Positions 27,170 through 33,482 of a stretch of DNA of 33,482 bases are shown piece by piece. Both the position numbers and the translations under genes were made by a program. How positions within the stretch are numbered: position 1 is the first letter of the stretch; every line of letters starts with the position of its first letter. This DNA comes from Acidobacteria subdivision 2 bacterium RH1 MAG20 (GTDB lineage Bacteria > Acidobacteriota > Terriglobia > Terriglobales > Acidobacteriaceae): positions 1 to 33,482 of the forward strand of contig NFUO01000430.1 in assembly GCA_002197545.1 (NCBI GenBank), written 5' to 3'. Below the pieces are notes generated by a model. The model made no database searches and was not told the DNA's origin. It worked only from the letters and a program-made list of their open reading frames with translations.

Positions 27170-28432
27170 CTAGCAGAGCCGAACCATCTCTTCCCTTTCC
27201 TCCGCTAGCCTGCGAATCCGCCCCAGCGCCCACCGCGCACTCTCCGCCAGCACCTCATCTTCACCCATGCTCCACGCCTCCAGTTGCGGCACAAACCTCT
27301 CCTCCCCACTGTTCCCCATCGCAATCGCCACATTCCTGTGCAGCCGCTTCTTCCGCGTCCGCTCCACGGGAGACCCCTTGAACCACCGTCGAAACTCCGC
27401 TGCATCCATCCCCGCCAACCACTCCAGCGCCGGATTCACCATCTCCCGCCGCGTCATCATCCCTTCCTTCGCCGCCACCGGGGCCTTTCTGTTCCACGGA
27501 CAGACATCCTGGCAGATATCGCACCCGAACACCTGCCGCCCCATTGCCTCGCGAAACTCCTCTGCAATCGAACCCTTCTTCTCAATCGTCAGATAAGCAA
27601 TGCACCGCGAAGCATCCATCTCCCGCGGCCCCACCAATGCATCGGTGGGACAAGCATCGATGCACCGTGTACAACTCCCGCAGCGGTCCGCCGCAACCTC
27701 CAACACCTCACCCTCCGCCAGCTCCAGCGAAGTAATCATCACACCCAGCAAAAGCCACGACCCCAGCCTCTGATTCAGCACACACGCATTCTTGCCAATC
27801 CAACCCACCCCAGCTTTAGCAGCCGCAGCCCGTTCCACCAGCGGCCCCGTGTCGACATAGCACTGCGTCTCGCACGCATAGCGCTCCTGCAAAGCCGCCT
27901 CTACCCGCCGCAACCTGCCCAACATCTCATCGTGATAATCCGAAGGTATTAAAGGTTTGTCATTCTGACCCTGAGCAAAGCGAAGGGGAAGAACCCCCGT
28001 ATTTTGCTCTTGTCTTTGCTGTTGCTTGTTCCTTTGCTCCTCACGAACTTCACCCTCAACAGCGCGCCCGCTCCACGCATACCGCGCAATCCATCCCGTC
28101 CCCTTCCCTGCCGGCTCAATCGAAAGCGGTCCATCTCCGTTGTAGTTCACCGCGCAAACGACAACCGACCGCGCCCACGGCATCGCCACCTCAACTCCAC
28201 TCCGCAGCAAAACGCCCTGCTCATTCCTGCGCTTCAGATACTCCATCTCCCCCGCTCGGCCCGCATCCACCCAATCGGCAAACCGCTCAGCATCCACCCT
28301 GCCCACCTCGCTCTCCACCCCACACACAGCCGCCACTCCAGCCGTATCGAACCCAGCCTCAACGGCCTGCATACGAATCCACTCCCGCAACTCACCAGTC
28401 CATAACCCCGTCATACCGCACCCGCAAGACAT
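27170..28432 (-). CDS. queG: Epoxyqueuosine reductase QueG carrying a repeat-derived insertion
   Basis: QueG is the cobalamin-dependent iron-sulphur enzyme that reduces epoxyqueuosine to queuosine in tRNA wobble position 34. Visible are the active-site segment YVDTGPLVERAAAAKAGVGWIGKN (Asp194), the first cluster motif CGSCTRCIDACPTDAL (Cys251, 254, 257, 261) and the second CDICQDVCPWN (Cys304, 307, 311), then a helical C-terminal repeat region. All key residues are intact. Between RYAW (117-120) and DYHDEML (165-171), which are adjacent or nearly so in the family, lie 44 extra residues (121-164), rich in Gln/Arg/Glu and ending NTGVLPLRFAQGQNDKPLIPS. Without them the length would be 376, close to the normal value of about 379. 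ATG 28432 has AAGGA directly abutting it, so ATG 28414 is also possible. Confidence 0.93.
   Translation of the reverse strand: MSCGCGMTGLWTGELREWIRMQAVEAGFDTAGVAAVCGVESEVGRVDAERFADWVDAGRAGEMEYLKRRNEQGVLLRSGVEVAMPWARSVVVCAVNYNGDGPLSIEPAGKGTGWIARYAWSGRAVEGEVREEQRNKQQQRQEQNTGVLPLRFAQGQNDKPLIPSDYHDEMLGRLRRVEAALQERYACETQCYVDTGPLVERAAAAKAGVGWIGKNACVLNQRLGSWLLLGVMITSLELAEGEVLEVAADRCGSCTRCIDACPTDALVGPREMDASRCIAYLTIEKKGSIAEEFREAMGRQVFGCDICQDVCPWNRKAPVAAKEGMMTRREMVNPALEWLAGMDAAEFRRWFKGSPVERTRKKRLHRNVAIAMGNSGEERFVPQLEAWSMGEDEVLAESARWALGRIRRLAEEREEMVRLC
27959..28020 (+). repeat. Dispersed stem-loop repeat, copy A (inside queG)
   Basis: The element starts GTCATTCTGACC and ends near AACCCCCGTATTTTGCTCT, matching the termini of copies B-D. 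Internally GAGCAAA (27973-27979) pairs with TTTGCTC (28003-28009), and GGGG (27985-27988) with CCCC (27994-27997) nests inside. It lies within queG, antisense to the repeat orientation, and is translated there as TGVLPLRFAQGQND. The whole extra segment of queG is 27941-28072, 132 nt, a multiple of three. Confidence 0.7.
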
Positions 28433-28530
28433 TCCTTCTCATTACAGTCTCGCAAAGTGCAGTGACGCAAGCAGTGTGCTCCATGGTCCGGATTCTCGGA
28501 CATGGAATGTATCCTGCCCCCCAGATTCAC

Positions 28531-28600
28531 GTCATCTCGACCGGAGCAACGGACAGCTTCATCGTCCGTTGCGGATCGGAGAGACCCCTGTATTCGTCGT
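28531..28600 (+). repeat. Dispersed stem-loop repeat, copy B (intergenic, queG-bshC)
   Basis: The element runs from GTCATCTCGACCGGAG to GAGAGACCCCTGTATTCG. A perfect 9-bp inverted repeat lies between: GCAACGGAC (28546-28554) with GTCCGTTGC (28564-28572), loop 9 nt. The ends match copies C and D closely while the stem sequence differs entirely, so pairing rather than sequence is kept in the middle. It lies in the 286-bp gap between the queG start and the bshC stop. Confidence 0.75.
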
Positions 28601-28718
28601 TGCCTGTTTTTACGTCGTTTCATCCTTTGAAATTGGCACTCTGCATAGAAGCCTCTAGTTTTTAAAGAGGGTTCCAAATCGGTGCAAATCGGTGTTAAGC
28701 CTCTAGCCACCCGCCACC

Positions 28719-30332
28719 CTAAAGCCGAATCACCACATGCCCCGGACAAAGATTGGTCGCCTCCGCCACCAGCCGCTCCACCAACGCCTCTCCATACCGA
28801 GCCACAAACCACACTCCCGCCACCACCCGTTCCTGCGGATGCCCATCCGGAAACACACTCAGCGTAATCGCCGCCGCATGTTTCCCCAGGCTGGCCTCCT
28901 TCTGCACCTCAAACGCCGCCGCCATTCGCCGCAGCCGGTTCATCTGGTATTGCATCTTCGAGCCCGAAACCTCCGCTGTCCGCCCCAGCGACTCATCCAT
29001 CCCACCCATATACTCCACCGCCGCCGACAGCGCCTCATCCAGAGCATTGCCCGCTGCCGCCAGTCGCCGCTTCGCTTCAATCGGCATCGCCCGAGCGCCC
29101 AGCCGCAATGCCAACTCCTCCGCCGTCGCCATCGCATCCGGCAACTGCACCTCATGCATCTCCATCACCGTCGCAATCGCAGGCTCCAGCAGCGTCGCAC
29201 TCAATCGCGTCAGCACAGGAGTAATTCTCCCCAGAATGGCCTCATACAACACCGCGCTCTGCGCAAAATACGCAATCTCCGAAGGACCGCCGATATAGGC
29301 CGCCGTCGGCAGTATCGTGTCCTGAAACACCGGTCGCAGCAACGCATTCGGACTCAGCCGCTCCGGCTCGCTCTCCAGAATCGCAATCAACTCCGCCGTC
29401 GTATACGAGCGCCCACCAGCCCGCCACTCGCCCTCCGGCGTCCGGCGCAGAGCCATCCGCTCACTCGTCGCTTCATCCACCAAAAACAGCAAACTTCCCC
29501 CCGCCGCCACCAGCACCTGCGCATGATATCCCGCAGACACCAGCTCTTCGCTCCGCGCAATCAATGCCGCCTGCAACTCCTCCGCATGTTCAATCGCATA
29601 TCGCAGCGTGATTGCACCCAGCGAATGAAACTCCCGCGAAGCCGCATCCATCACAACCAATCCCTGCTCAGCGAACAACCGCGCCATTAACCGCGCAAAC
29701 GCACCCCCCAGAGTCTGCCCTGACGTATAACACTCCTGCAGCGCCTCCCACACCGGAGCAAACCCCAGCAACTCTCCCGCCTGCTCCAGCACCTGCTCGA
29801 TCTCGTTATTCAGCGCAATCCCGCCAACCTCGACCGCAGCCTTCGTCTTCAATCCCGCCCGCAGCGTCTCCACCGTCGTCTTCGTCAGCATCGAAACCTG
29901 ATCGACCTCGGCCAGATCATGGTCTTCCGTGGCCAGCCAGAACACCGGCACATGCTCCACACCCGAAATCCGCGTAGCTTCTTTCGCTCGCGCTACCGCC
30001 GTCGCAGCTTTTAACAAGGTCATCAACGGGCCGCCAAACAAGCCAACCTGCTGTCCCGTTACCACCGCCCGCGCCCCACCGCGCAGCTTCTCAATATTCG
30101 CCATTGCCGCCGCGCCCGCGCCAAACTCCACACTCTGCCGCGCCAGCGCATCCGCCAGATGCCCAGCATCCACCGCCGGACGCTCCGCCCGCATCCACTG
30201 CCTCGCAAACGGCTCCGCCCCATACCATCGGCGCACCGGCGCATCCGCTGGACTATCGCCCATGCTCAGATAGCCGCGATAGAGCTGCGACACATGCGGC
30301 AAAATCGTAATCGGGTAACACTCAGCGCTCAT
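28719..30332 (-). CDS. bshC: Putative cysteine ligase BshC (bacillithiol biosynthesis)
   Basis: BshC is thought to add cysteine to glucosaminyl-malate in the last step of bacillithiol synthesis, a low-molecular-weight thiol that buffers redox stress. Length is 537 residues from ATG 30332 (540 from an in-frame TTG at 30341), matching the family's 540 or so. Recognised segments are AVVTGQQVGLFGGPLMTLLKA (about 89-109), PVFWLATEDHDLAEVDQ (about 129-145), then QDTILPTAAYIGGPSEIAYFAQ and a helical region near the C terminus (SKMQYQMNRLRRMAAAFEVQKEA). GAGG lies 12 nt before the ATG. It is divergent from the NUDIX gene, 135 bp away. The other bsh genes are not in this window, which is normal because they are often scattered. 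Confidence 0.92.
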   Translation of the reverse strand: MSAECYPITILPHVSQLYRGYLSMGDSPADAPVRRWYGAEPFARQWMRAERPAVDAGHLADALARQSVEFGAGAAAMANIEKLRGGARAVVTGQQVGLFGGPLMTLLKAATAVARAKEATRISGVEHVPVFWLATEDHDLAEVDQVSMLTKTTVETLRAGLKTKAAVEVGGIALNNEIEQVLEQAGELLGFAPVWEALQECYTSGQTLGGAFARLMARLFAEQGLVVMDAASREFHSLGAITLRYAIEHAEELQAALIARSEELVSAGYHAQVLVAAGGSLLFLVDEATSERMALRRTPEGEWRAGGRSYTTAELIAILESEPERLSPNALLRPVFQDTILPTAAYIGGPSEIAYFAQSAVLYEAILGRITPVLTRLSATLLEPAIATVMEMHEVQLPDAMATAEELALRLGARAMPIEAKRRLAAAGNALDEALSAAVEYMGGMDESLGRTAEVSGSKMQYQMNRLRRMAAAFEVQKEASLGKHAAAITLSVFPDGHPQERVVAGVWFVARYGEALVERLVAEATNLCPGHVVIRL

Positions 30333-30467
30333 CGCGGCCAAAATCCTCGTACCGGCAATACACTACGATCCGGCCCAAACCCAGCAGCCACTATCCACCT
30401 TACTATCTTCATGTAACGGTTGGATGCCCGACGCCCAACTCTCGATGCAGGATGATAACGTAGCTTT

Positions 30468-31124
30468 ATGGCTACCTCGATAAAAAGACCCGCCGCCACC
30501 GCAAAAGTCCAGCCCAAAGCTGTCCCCAACAAACCAAAGACCCCTGTTAAAAAGAAACCCTCCGCTACCAAAGCGACCCTCATCTCCTCAAAGCTCTCCT
30601 ACAAGGGCACCGTCTTCTCCGTCTATACCGACAAGGTCATCGAGCCCGGCTCCCTCACTCCCCACACCCGCGACGTCATCCGCCACAACGGCTCCATCGT
30701 CGTCCTCGCCGTAGACGAGTCGAAAAATCCCCAGGACCCCGACATCATCCTCATCCGCCAGTACCGCCACGCTGCCGGCCAGTTCCTCCTCGAGCTTCCT
30801 GCCGGACGCATCGAACCCAAAGAAGCCCCCCTCGCAGCCGCCAAGCGCGAGATGATCGAGGAGACTGGCTTTCGTGCCAAACGCTGGACCCCACTCACCA
30901 AATACTTCGCCAGCCCCGGCTTCCTCGGCGAATCCATGCAGATCTATCTCGCCCGCGACATCAAGCAAGGCGCCGCCAATCCCGAAGACGACGAGCACAT
31001 CGAAATCGTCCGCACTCCTCTCTCTCAAGCCCTCGCCCTCATCGCCGCCAACAAGATCCACGACGGCAAAACCCTCATCGGCGTCTCCCTCTACGCCGCC
31101 GCACACCGCGAAGGCCGCCTCTAA
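30468..31124 (+). CDS. NUDIX hydrolase, ADP-ribose pyrophosphatase-like
   Basis: This is a cytoplasmic NUDIX enzyme that probably hydrolyses ADP-ribose or a related nucleoside-diphosphate sugar. The NUDIX box is complete at residues 113-135 (GRIEPKEAPLAAAKREMIEETGF, fitting GX5EX7REUXEEXGU). It is preceded by DIILIRQYRHAAGQFLLELPAG, the typical ADP-ribose-pyrophosphatase lead-in. The first 35 residues are a disordered-looking Lys/Ala/Pro tail (KRPAATAKVQPKAVPNKPK), unusual for the family; a later start could remove it, but no later in-frame ATG lies before the domain. Total length is 218 against roughly 180-210. It is followed by 285 bp without a gene, holding repeat copy C and the leader of the cold-shock gene. 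Confidence 0.88.
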   Translation: MATSIKRPAATAKVQPKAVPNKPKTPVKKKPSATKATLISSKLSYKGTVFSVYTDKVIEPGSLTPHTRDVIRHNGSIVVLAVDESKNPQDPDIILIRQYRHAAGQFLLELPAGRIEPKEAPLAAAKREMIEETGFRAKRWTPLTKYFASPGFLGESMQIYLARDIKQGAANPEDDEHIEIVRTPLSQALALIAANKIHDGKTLIGVSLYAAAHREGRL

Positions 31125-31147
31125 CCAGGCAGCCTTCACCATCAAAC

Positions 31148-31210
31148 GTCATCTCGACCGAAGGCGGCGCTTTTGCCGCCGCGGTGGAGAGATCCCTGTA
31201 TTTCGCTTTC
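31148..31210 (+). repeat. Dispersed stem-loop repeat, copy C (intergenic, NUDIX-csp)
   Basis: The element runs GTCATCTCGACCGAAG ... GTGGAGAGATCCCTGTATTTCGC. GGCGGC (31163-31168) pairs with GCCGCC (31175-31180) across a 6-nt loop. It begins 24 bp after the NUDIX stop and shares both ends with copies B and D. The hairpin has no U-tract on its downstream side, so it is not an obvious terminator. Confidence 0.75.
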
Positions 31211-31309
31211 GTTACAACCTGTGCAGCCTTAAAAGTCGAACGCGAACGTCAAAGCCCGCGAAATCATTGAACAAAAAGCCCCTTCTCCCACTCCGAAAAA
31301 ACTCCCCAC

Positions 31310-31331
31310 TTCCGGGAAAACTTTACCGGAA
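31310..31331 (+). promoter_or_regulatory. Small hairpin in the cold-shock gene leader
   Basis: TTCCGG (31310-31315) pairs with CCGGAA (31326-31331) across a 10-nt A/T-rich loop, about 80 nt before the cold-shock gene start. Cold-shock mRNAs often have long structured leaders, so a role in expression is possible. The stem is short and the transcription start is unknown. Confidence 0.3.
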
Positions 31332-31409
31332 AACTCCACACCCAACTCCTGCGTCAGACTCAGATAAGTCGCGGCAACGCGCATCGTTCCACAAAGGGAG
31401 TTCGTTCAC

Positions 31410-31628
31410 GTGAGTCAATATAAAGGCACCGTAAAGTGGTTCAACAACGCAAAAGGCTACGGGTTCCTCGGCCGGGATGGCGGGGCAGACGTCTTCGTCC
31501 ACTACAGCTCCATCCAGCGCGAAGGCTACAAGAGCCTCAAAGAAGGCGACGAAGTAGAATTCGACATCATCGAAGGCAGCAAAGGCCCGCAGGCCGACCA
31601 GGTCAGCCGTCTCAAAGAGGCCGTCTAA
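31410..31628 (+). CDS. Cold-shock domain protein (CspA family)
   Basis: This single cold-shock domain of 72 residues binds single-stranded RNA and DNA and acts as an RNA chaperone. Both nucleic-acid-binding motifs are visible: KGYGFL (RNP1, about residues 15-20) and VFVHY (RNP2, about 28-32), after the usual opening [14 protein letters not shown]. The start is GTG 31410, with AAAGGGAG about 9 nt upstream. Codons are as C-rich as those of its neighbours. It has a long leader and is followed by an inverted repeat (31637-31709) before polX, so it is probably transcribed on its own. Cold induction is not shown by the sequence, since many such genes are constitutive. Confidence 0.95.
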   Translation: MSQYKGTVKWFNNAKGYGFLGRDGGADVFVHYSSIQREGYKSLKEGDEVEFDIIEGSKGPQADQVSRLKEAV

Positions 31629-31636
31629 ACGAGATC

Positions 31637-31709
31637 TTCGCCCGGCCCGCCCATTGCGACGTGCATCCGCATCTCCCGCCGTTGCATACTGACTGAGCAG
31701 CCGGGCGAA
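31637..31709 (+). terminator. Long-range 10-bp inverted repeat after the cold-shock gene
   Basis: TTCGCCCGGC (31637-31646) and GCCGGGCGAA (31700-31709) are perfectly complementary with a 53-nt spacer. The first arm begins 9 bp after the cold-shock stop and the second ends 37 bp before polX. No U-tract follows. It could close a large stem-loop that ends or protects the cold-shock transcript; the wide spacing makes a standard intrinsic terminator unlikely. Confidence 0.4.
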
Positions 31710-31746
31710 GAAGATTCAGACATAGAAAGACCGGCTCGCCTCTTTC

Positions 31747-33482
31747 ATGGACAACATCACCATCGCACGCCTGCTCGACGAAACCGCTGCCCTGCTCGAG
31801 ATCGACGCAGCCGACCCCTTCCGCATCCGCTCCTACCGCCGCGCCGCCGAGGCCGTCGAGCAGCAAACCACCCAGCTCTCCACCCTCATCGCCGAACCCA
31901 AACAGCTCCTCGCCATCCCCGGCATCGGCAAAGGCATGGCCGCCAACATCGTCGAGCTGGTCAATACCGGAACCATGCCCCTCCGCGAAGAGCTCCTCCT
32001 TAAATACAAACCCACCATGCTCGAACTCCTCCGCCTCCCCGGCATGGGCCCCAAGACCGTAGCCCTCATCTGGTCCGCACTCCAGGTCGCCGACATCGAC
32101 GCCCTCGAAGAAGCCGCCAAAGCCGGACACCTCAACAACCTTCCGCGCATGGGCGAAAAGTTCACCACCAAGCTCCTCAAGGGCATCGAAGACCACCGCA
32201 AAAACTCCAGCCGCTTCCGCATTGATCAGGCCCACGATCACGCCGAGCGCATCTCCGCGCTCATCCGCGCCTTCCCCGGCATCGAGACCATCACCCCCGC
32301 CGGCTCCCTCCGCCGAGGCCGCGAGACCGTAGGCGACCTCGACCTCCTCGTCACCGGCCCCGCCTGCGAACCTGATGTAGTCGCCGCCGCAGTCGAGCAC
32401 GTCGCCACCCTCCCTCTCATCGACAAGCTCCTCGCCAAAGGCCAGAACAAAGTCTCCTTCACCCTCCGCAATAACCTCCAGGTCGACGTCCGCCTCCTCC
32501 CCCGCGCCAGCTACGGTGCCGCGCTGCAATACTTCACCGGCTCGAAGATGCACAACGTAGCCCTGCGCCAGCGCGCCATCAAACGTGGCCTCACCCTCAG
32601 TGAATATGCCCTCTTGCGTCTCGAAGACAACAAAATCGTCGCCGCAGCCAGCGAAGAAGAGATCTACAATGCCCTCGACCTCGACTACATCCCACCCGAA
32701 CTCCGCGAAAACTGCGGCGAACTCGAAGCCGCCGCCGCACACACCCTCCCCACACTCATCACCCTCGCCGACATCCGCGGCGACCTTCACATGCACACCA
32801 ACGCCACCGACGGACGCGACACCACCCGCCAGATGGCCGAAGCCGCCATCGCCCGCGGCCTCACCTACATCGCCATCACCGACCACAGCAAAAATCTAGC
32901 CATGACCAACGGCCTCGACGACGCCCGCGCTCTCGCCCACATCCAACGCATCCGCGAAGTCGACGCCGAACTCCAGCAAGACCTCGCAGAACTCACCGAA
33001 GCTCTCGCAAAAAACGCTCTACCCGCTAATTCACGTCTTTCAGGCCTTTGGAAACAATTGTCATCCCGACCGGAGGCGGCGCACTTTGCCGCCGGAGTGG
33101 AGGGACCTGCGTTTGCCTTCCGCATCCTCCCCGGCATCGAGGTCGACATCCTCGCCGAAGGCCAGCTCGACCTCGACGACAGCACCCTCGCGCAGATGGA
33201 CATCGTCGTCGCCAGCGTCCACAGCCGCTTCGACCAACCCATCGAGCAGATGACCGACCGCATCCTCCGCGCCATCGAGAACCCGCACACCCGCATCCTC
33301 GGCCACCCCACCGGCCGTAAAGTCCTCAAGCGCGACGCCTACGCCGTCCACATCGACCAGATCTTGAAACGGGCCGCCGAACTAGGCATAGCCGTCGAGC
33401 ACAACGCCTCACCCGCCCGCTCCGACCTCAACGATCTCAACCTCCGCCTGGCCAAAGAACACGGCTGCAAAATCGTAGTCGA
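31747..33482 (+). CDS. polX: DNA polymerase/3'-5' exonuclease PolX, 3' end cut off, with repeat-derived insertion
   Basis: Bacterial family-X DNA polymerase for base-excision and gap repair, fused to a PHP metal-dependent nuclease domain. The frame is open from ATG 31747 to the window end (578 codons). Helix-hairpin-helix motifs (IPGIGKGMAANIVEL, LPGMGPKTVALIW) lead into the polymerase core (GSLRRGRETVGDLDLLV, catalytic Asp197 and Asp199, later VDVRLL). The PHP domain begins at about 342 (RGDLHMHTNATDG, ITDHS, LPGIEVDIL, ASVHSRF, LGHPTGR, EHNAS). Between IREVD and FRILPGIEVDIL there are about 50 residues where the family usually has some 10-15; residues 438-457 of this excess (LSSRPEAAHFAAGVEGPAFA) are encoded by repeat copy D. 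Catalytic motifs on both sides are intact. The C terminus lies beyond the window. Confidence 0.93.
   Translation, partial: MDNITIARLLDETAALLEIDAADPFRIRSYRRAAEAVEQQTTQLSTLIAEPKQLLAIPGIGKGMAANIVELVNTGTMPLREELLLKYKPTMLELLRLPGMGPKTVALIWSALQVADIDALEEAAKAGHLNNLPRMGEKFTTKLLKGIEDHRKNSSRFRIDQAHDHAERISALIRAFPGIETITPAGSLRRGRETVGDLDLLVTGPACEPDVVAAAVEHVATLPLIDKLLAKGQNKVSFTLRNNLQVDVRLLPRASYGAALQYFTGSKMHNVALRQRAIKRGLTLSEYALLRLEDNKIVAAASEEEIYNALDLDYIPPELRENCGELEAAAAHTLPTLITLADIRGDLHMHTNATDGRDTTRQMAEAAIARGLTYIAITDHSKNLAMTNGLDDARALAHIQRIREVDAELQQDLAELTEALAKNALPANSRLSGLWKQLSSRPEAAHFAAGVEGPAFAFRILPGIEVDILAEGQLDLDDSTLAQMDIVVASVHSRFDQPIEQMTDRILRAIENPHTRILGHPTGRKVLKRDAYAVHIDQILKRAAELGIAVEHNASPARSDLNDLNLRLAKEHGCKIVV
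33060..33117 (+). repeat. Dispersed stem-loop repeat, copy D (inside polX)
   Basis: The element runs GTCATCCCGACCGGAG ... GTGGAGGGACCTGCGTTTGCC. GGCGGC (33075-33080) pairs with GCCGCC (33088-33093) across a 7-nt loop. It is read in frame within polX, sense to the repeat orientation. The 3' end has drifted from the consensus (CTGCGTTTG instead of CTGTATTTC), as expected for an older or protein-constrained copy. Confidence 0.72.

Noticed and set aside
26523..27173. 216-codon plus-strand frame opposite the YihY gene
   Set aside because: The product is extremely basic and repetitive and runs opposite conserved membrane helices; not a gene.
28737..29690. 317-codon Arg/His/Gln-rich plus-strand frame
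   Set aside because: It is antisense to bshC, with the composition typical of reversed GC-rich codons and no domain.
31612..32886. 424-codon open frame on the minus strand opposite polX
   Set aside because: It is antisense to clear PolX motifs. The low-complexity Gly/Glu/Val protein is what strongly C-rich coding DNA gives in reverse.
27959..33117. The four short repeats, considered as a CRISPR array
   Set aside because: Spacing is irregular (hundreds to thousands of bases), the middles form hairpins, two copies are inside genes, and no cas genes are present.

Overview
This window looks like a chromosomal segment from an acidobacterium of the Terriglobia/Acidobacteriaceae type (Granulicella, Edaphobacter or Terriglobus relatives). 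The basis is gene content rather than a marker gene: three very large Oar-like TonB-dependent receptors with an N-terminal carboxypeptidase-regulatory domain, a fused winged-helix/membrane/TolB-propeller regulator, a bacillithiol enzyme (BshC), and short 'GTCAT..GACC...CCCTGTATTT' repeats that I associate with this group. The genus is inference.

Layout. (1) 1-4008 (+): the end of kdpA, then kdpB and kdpC, the high-affinity ATP-driven K+ pump. (2) 4139-17555: a sugar-polymer uptake and degradation region. It holds an Oar-like receptor (-), a divergent RpiR/SIS regulator (+), a secreted GH13 cyclomaltodextrinase-like enzyme (-), a second Oar-like receptor upstream of it that is broken by one in-frame TGA, a divergent CadC-like wHTH-TolB membrane regulator (+), and a small secreted protein that looks like a GH31 alpha-glucosidase collapsed to its two ends. 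(3) 17633-20572 (-): a third Oar-like receptor with a glycine-rich loop. (4) 21161-23744 (+): L-threonine 3-dehydrogenase and a Tat-exported DUF2264 (GH154-like) protein. (5) 23797-23888 (-): tRNA-Ser(CGA). (6) 23989-28432 (-): a run of queG, a YihY/BrkB membrane protein and a HAMP-PP2C phosphatase. (7) 28719-33482: bshC (-), then a NUDIX hydrolase, a cold-shock protein and polX (+), the last cut by the window end.

How the genes could work together: receptor 2 would import malto-oligosaccharides, the GH13 enzyme just downstream would cleave them, and the wHTH-TolB protein (divergent) and the RpiR/SIS protein could control the system. Two members look damaged (receptor 2 and the GH31 remnant), so this starch-type locus may be decaying or phase-switched.

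The most unusual signal is a family of four short repeats confined to 27.9-33.2 kb, all in the same orientation. Each has conserved ends around a variable inverted repeat. Two copies lie between genes. The other two lie in frame inside conserved genes (queG and polX) and add peptide segments at positions where the families normally have none. This resembles the protein-invading palindromic elements of Rickettsia, in an unrelated phylum.
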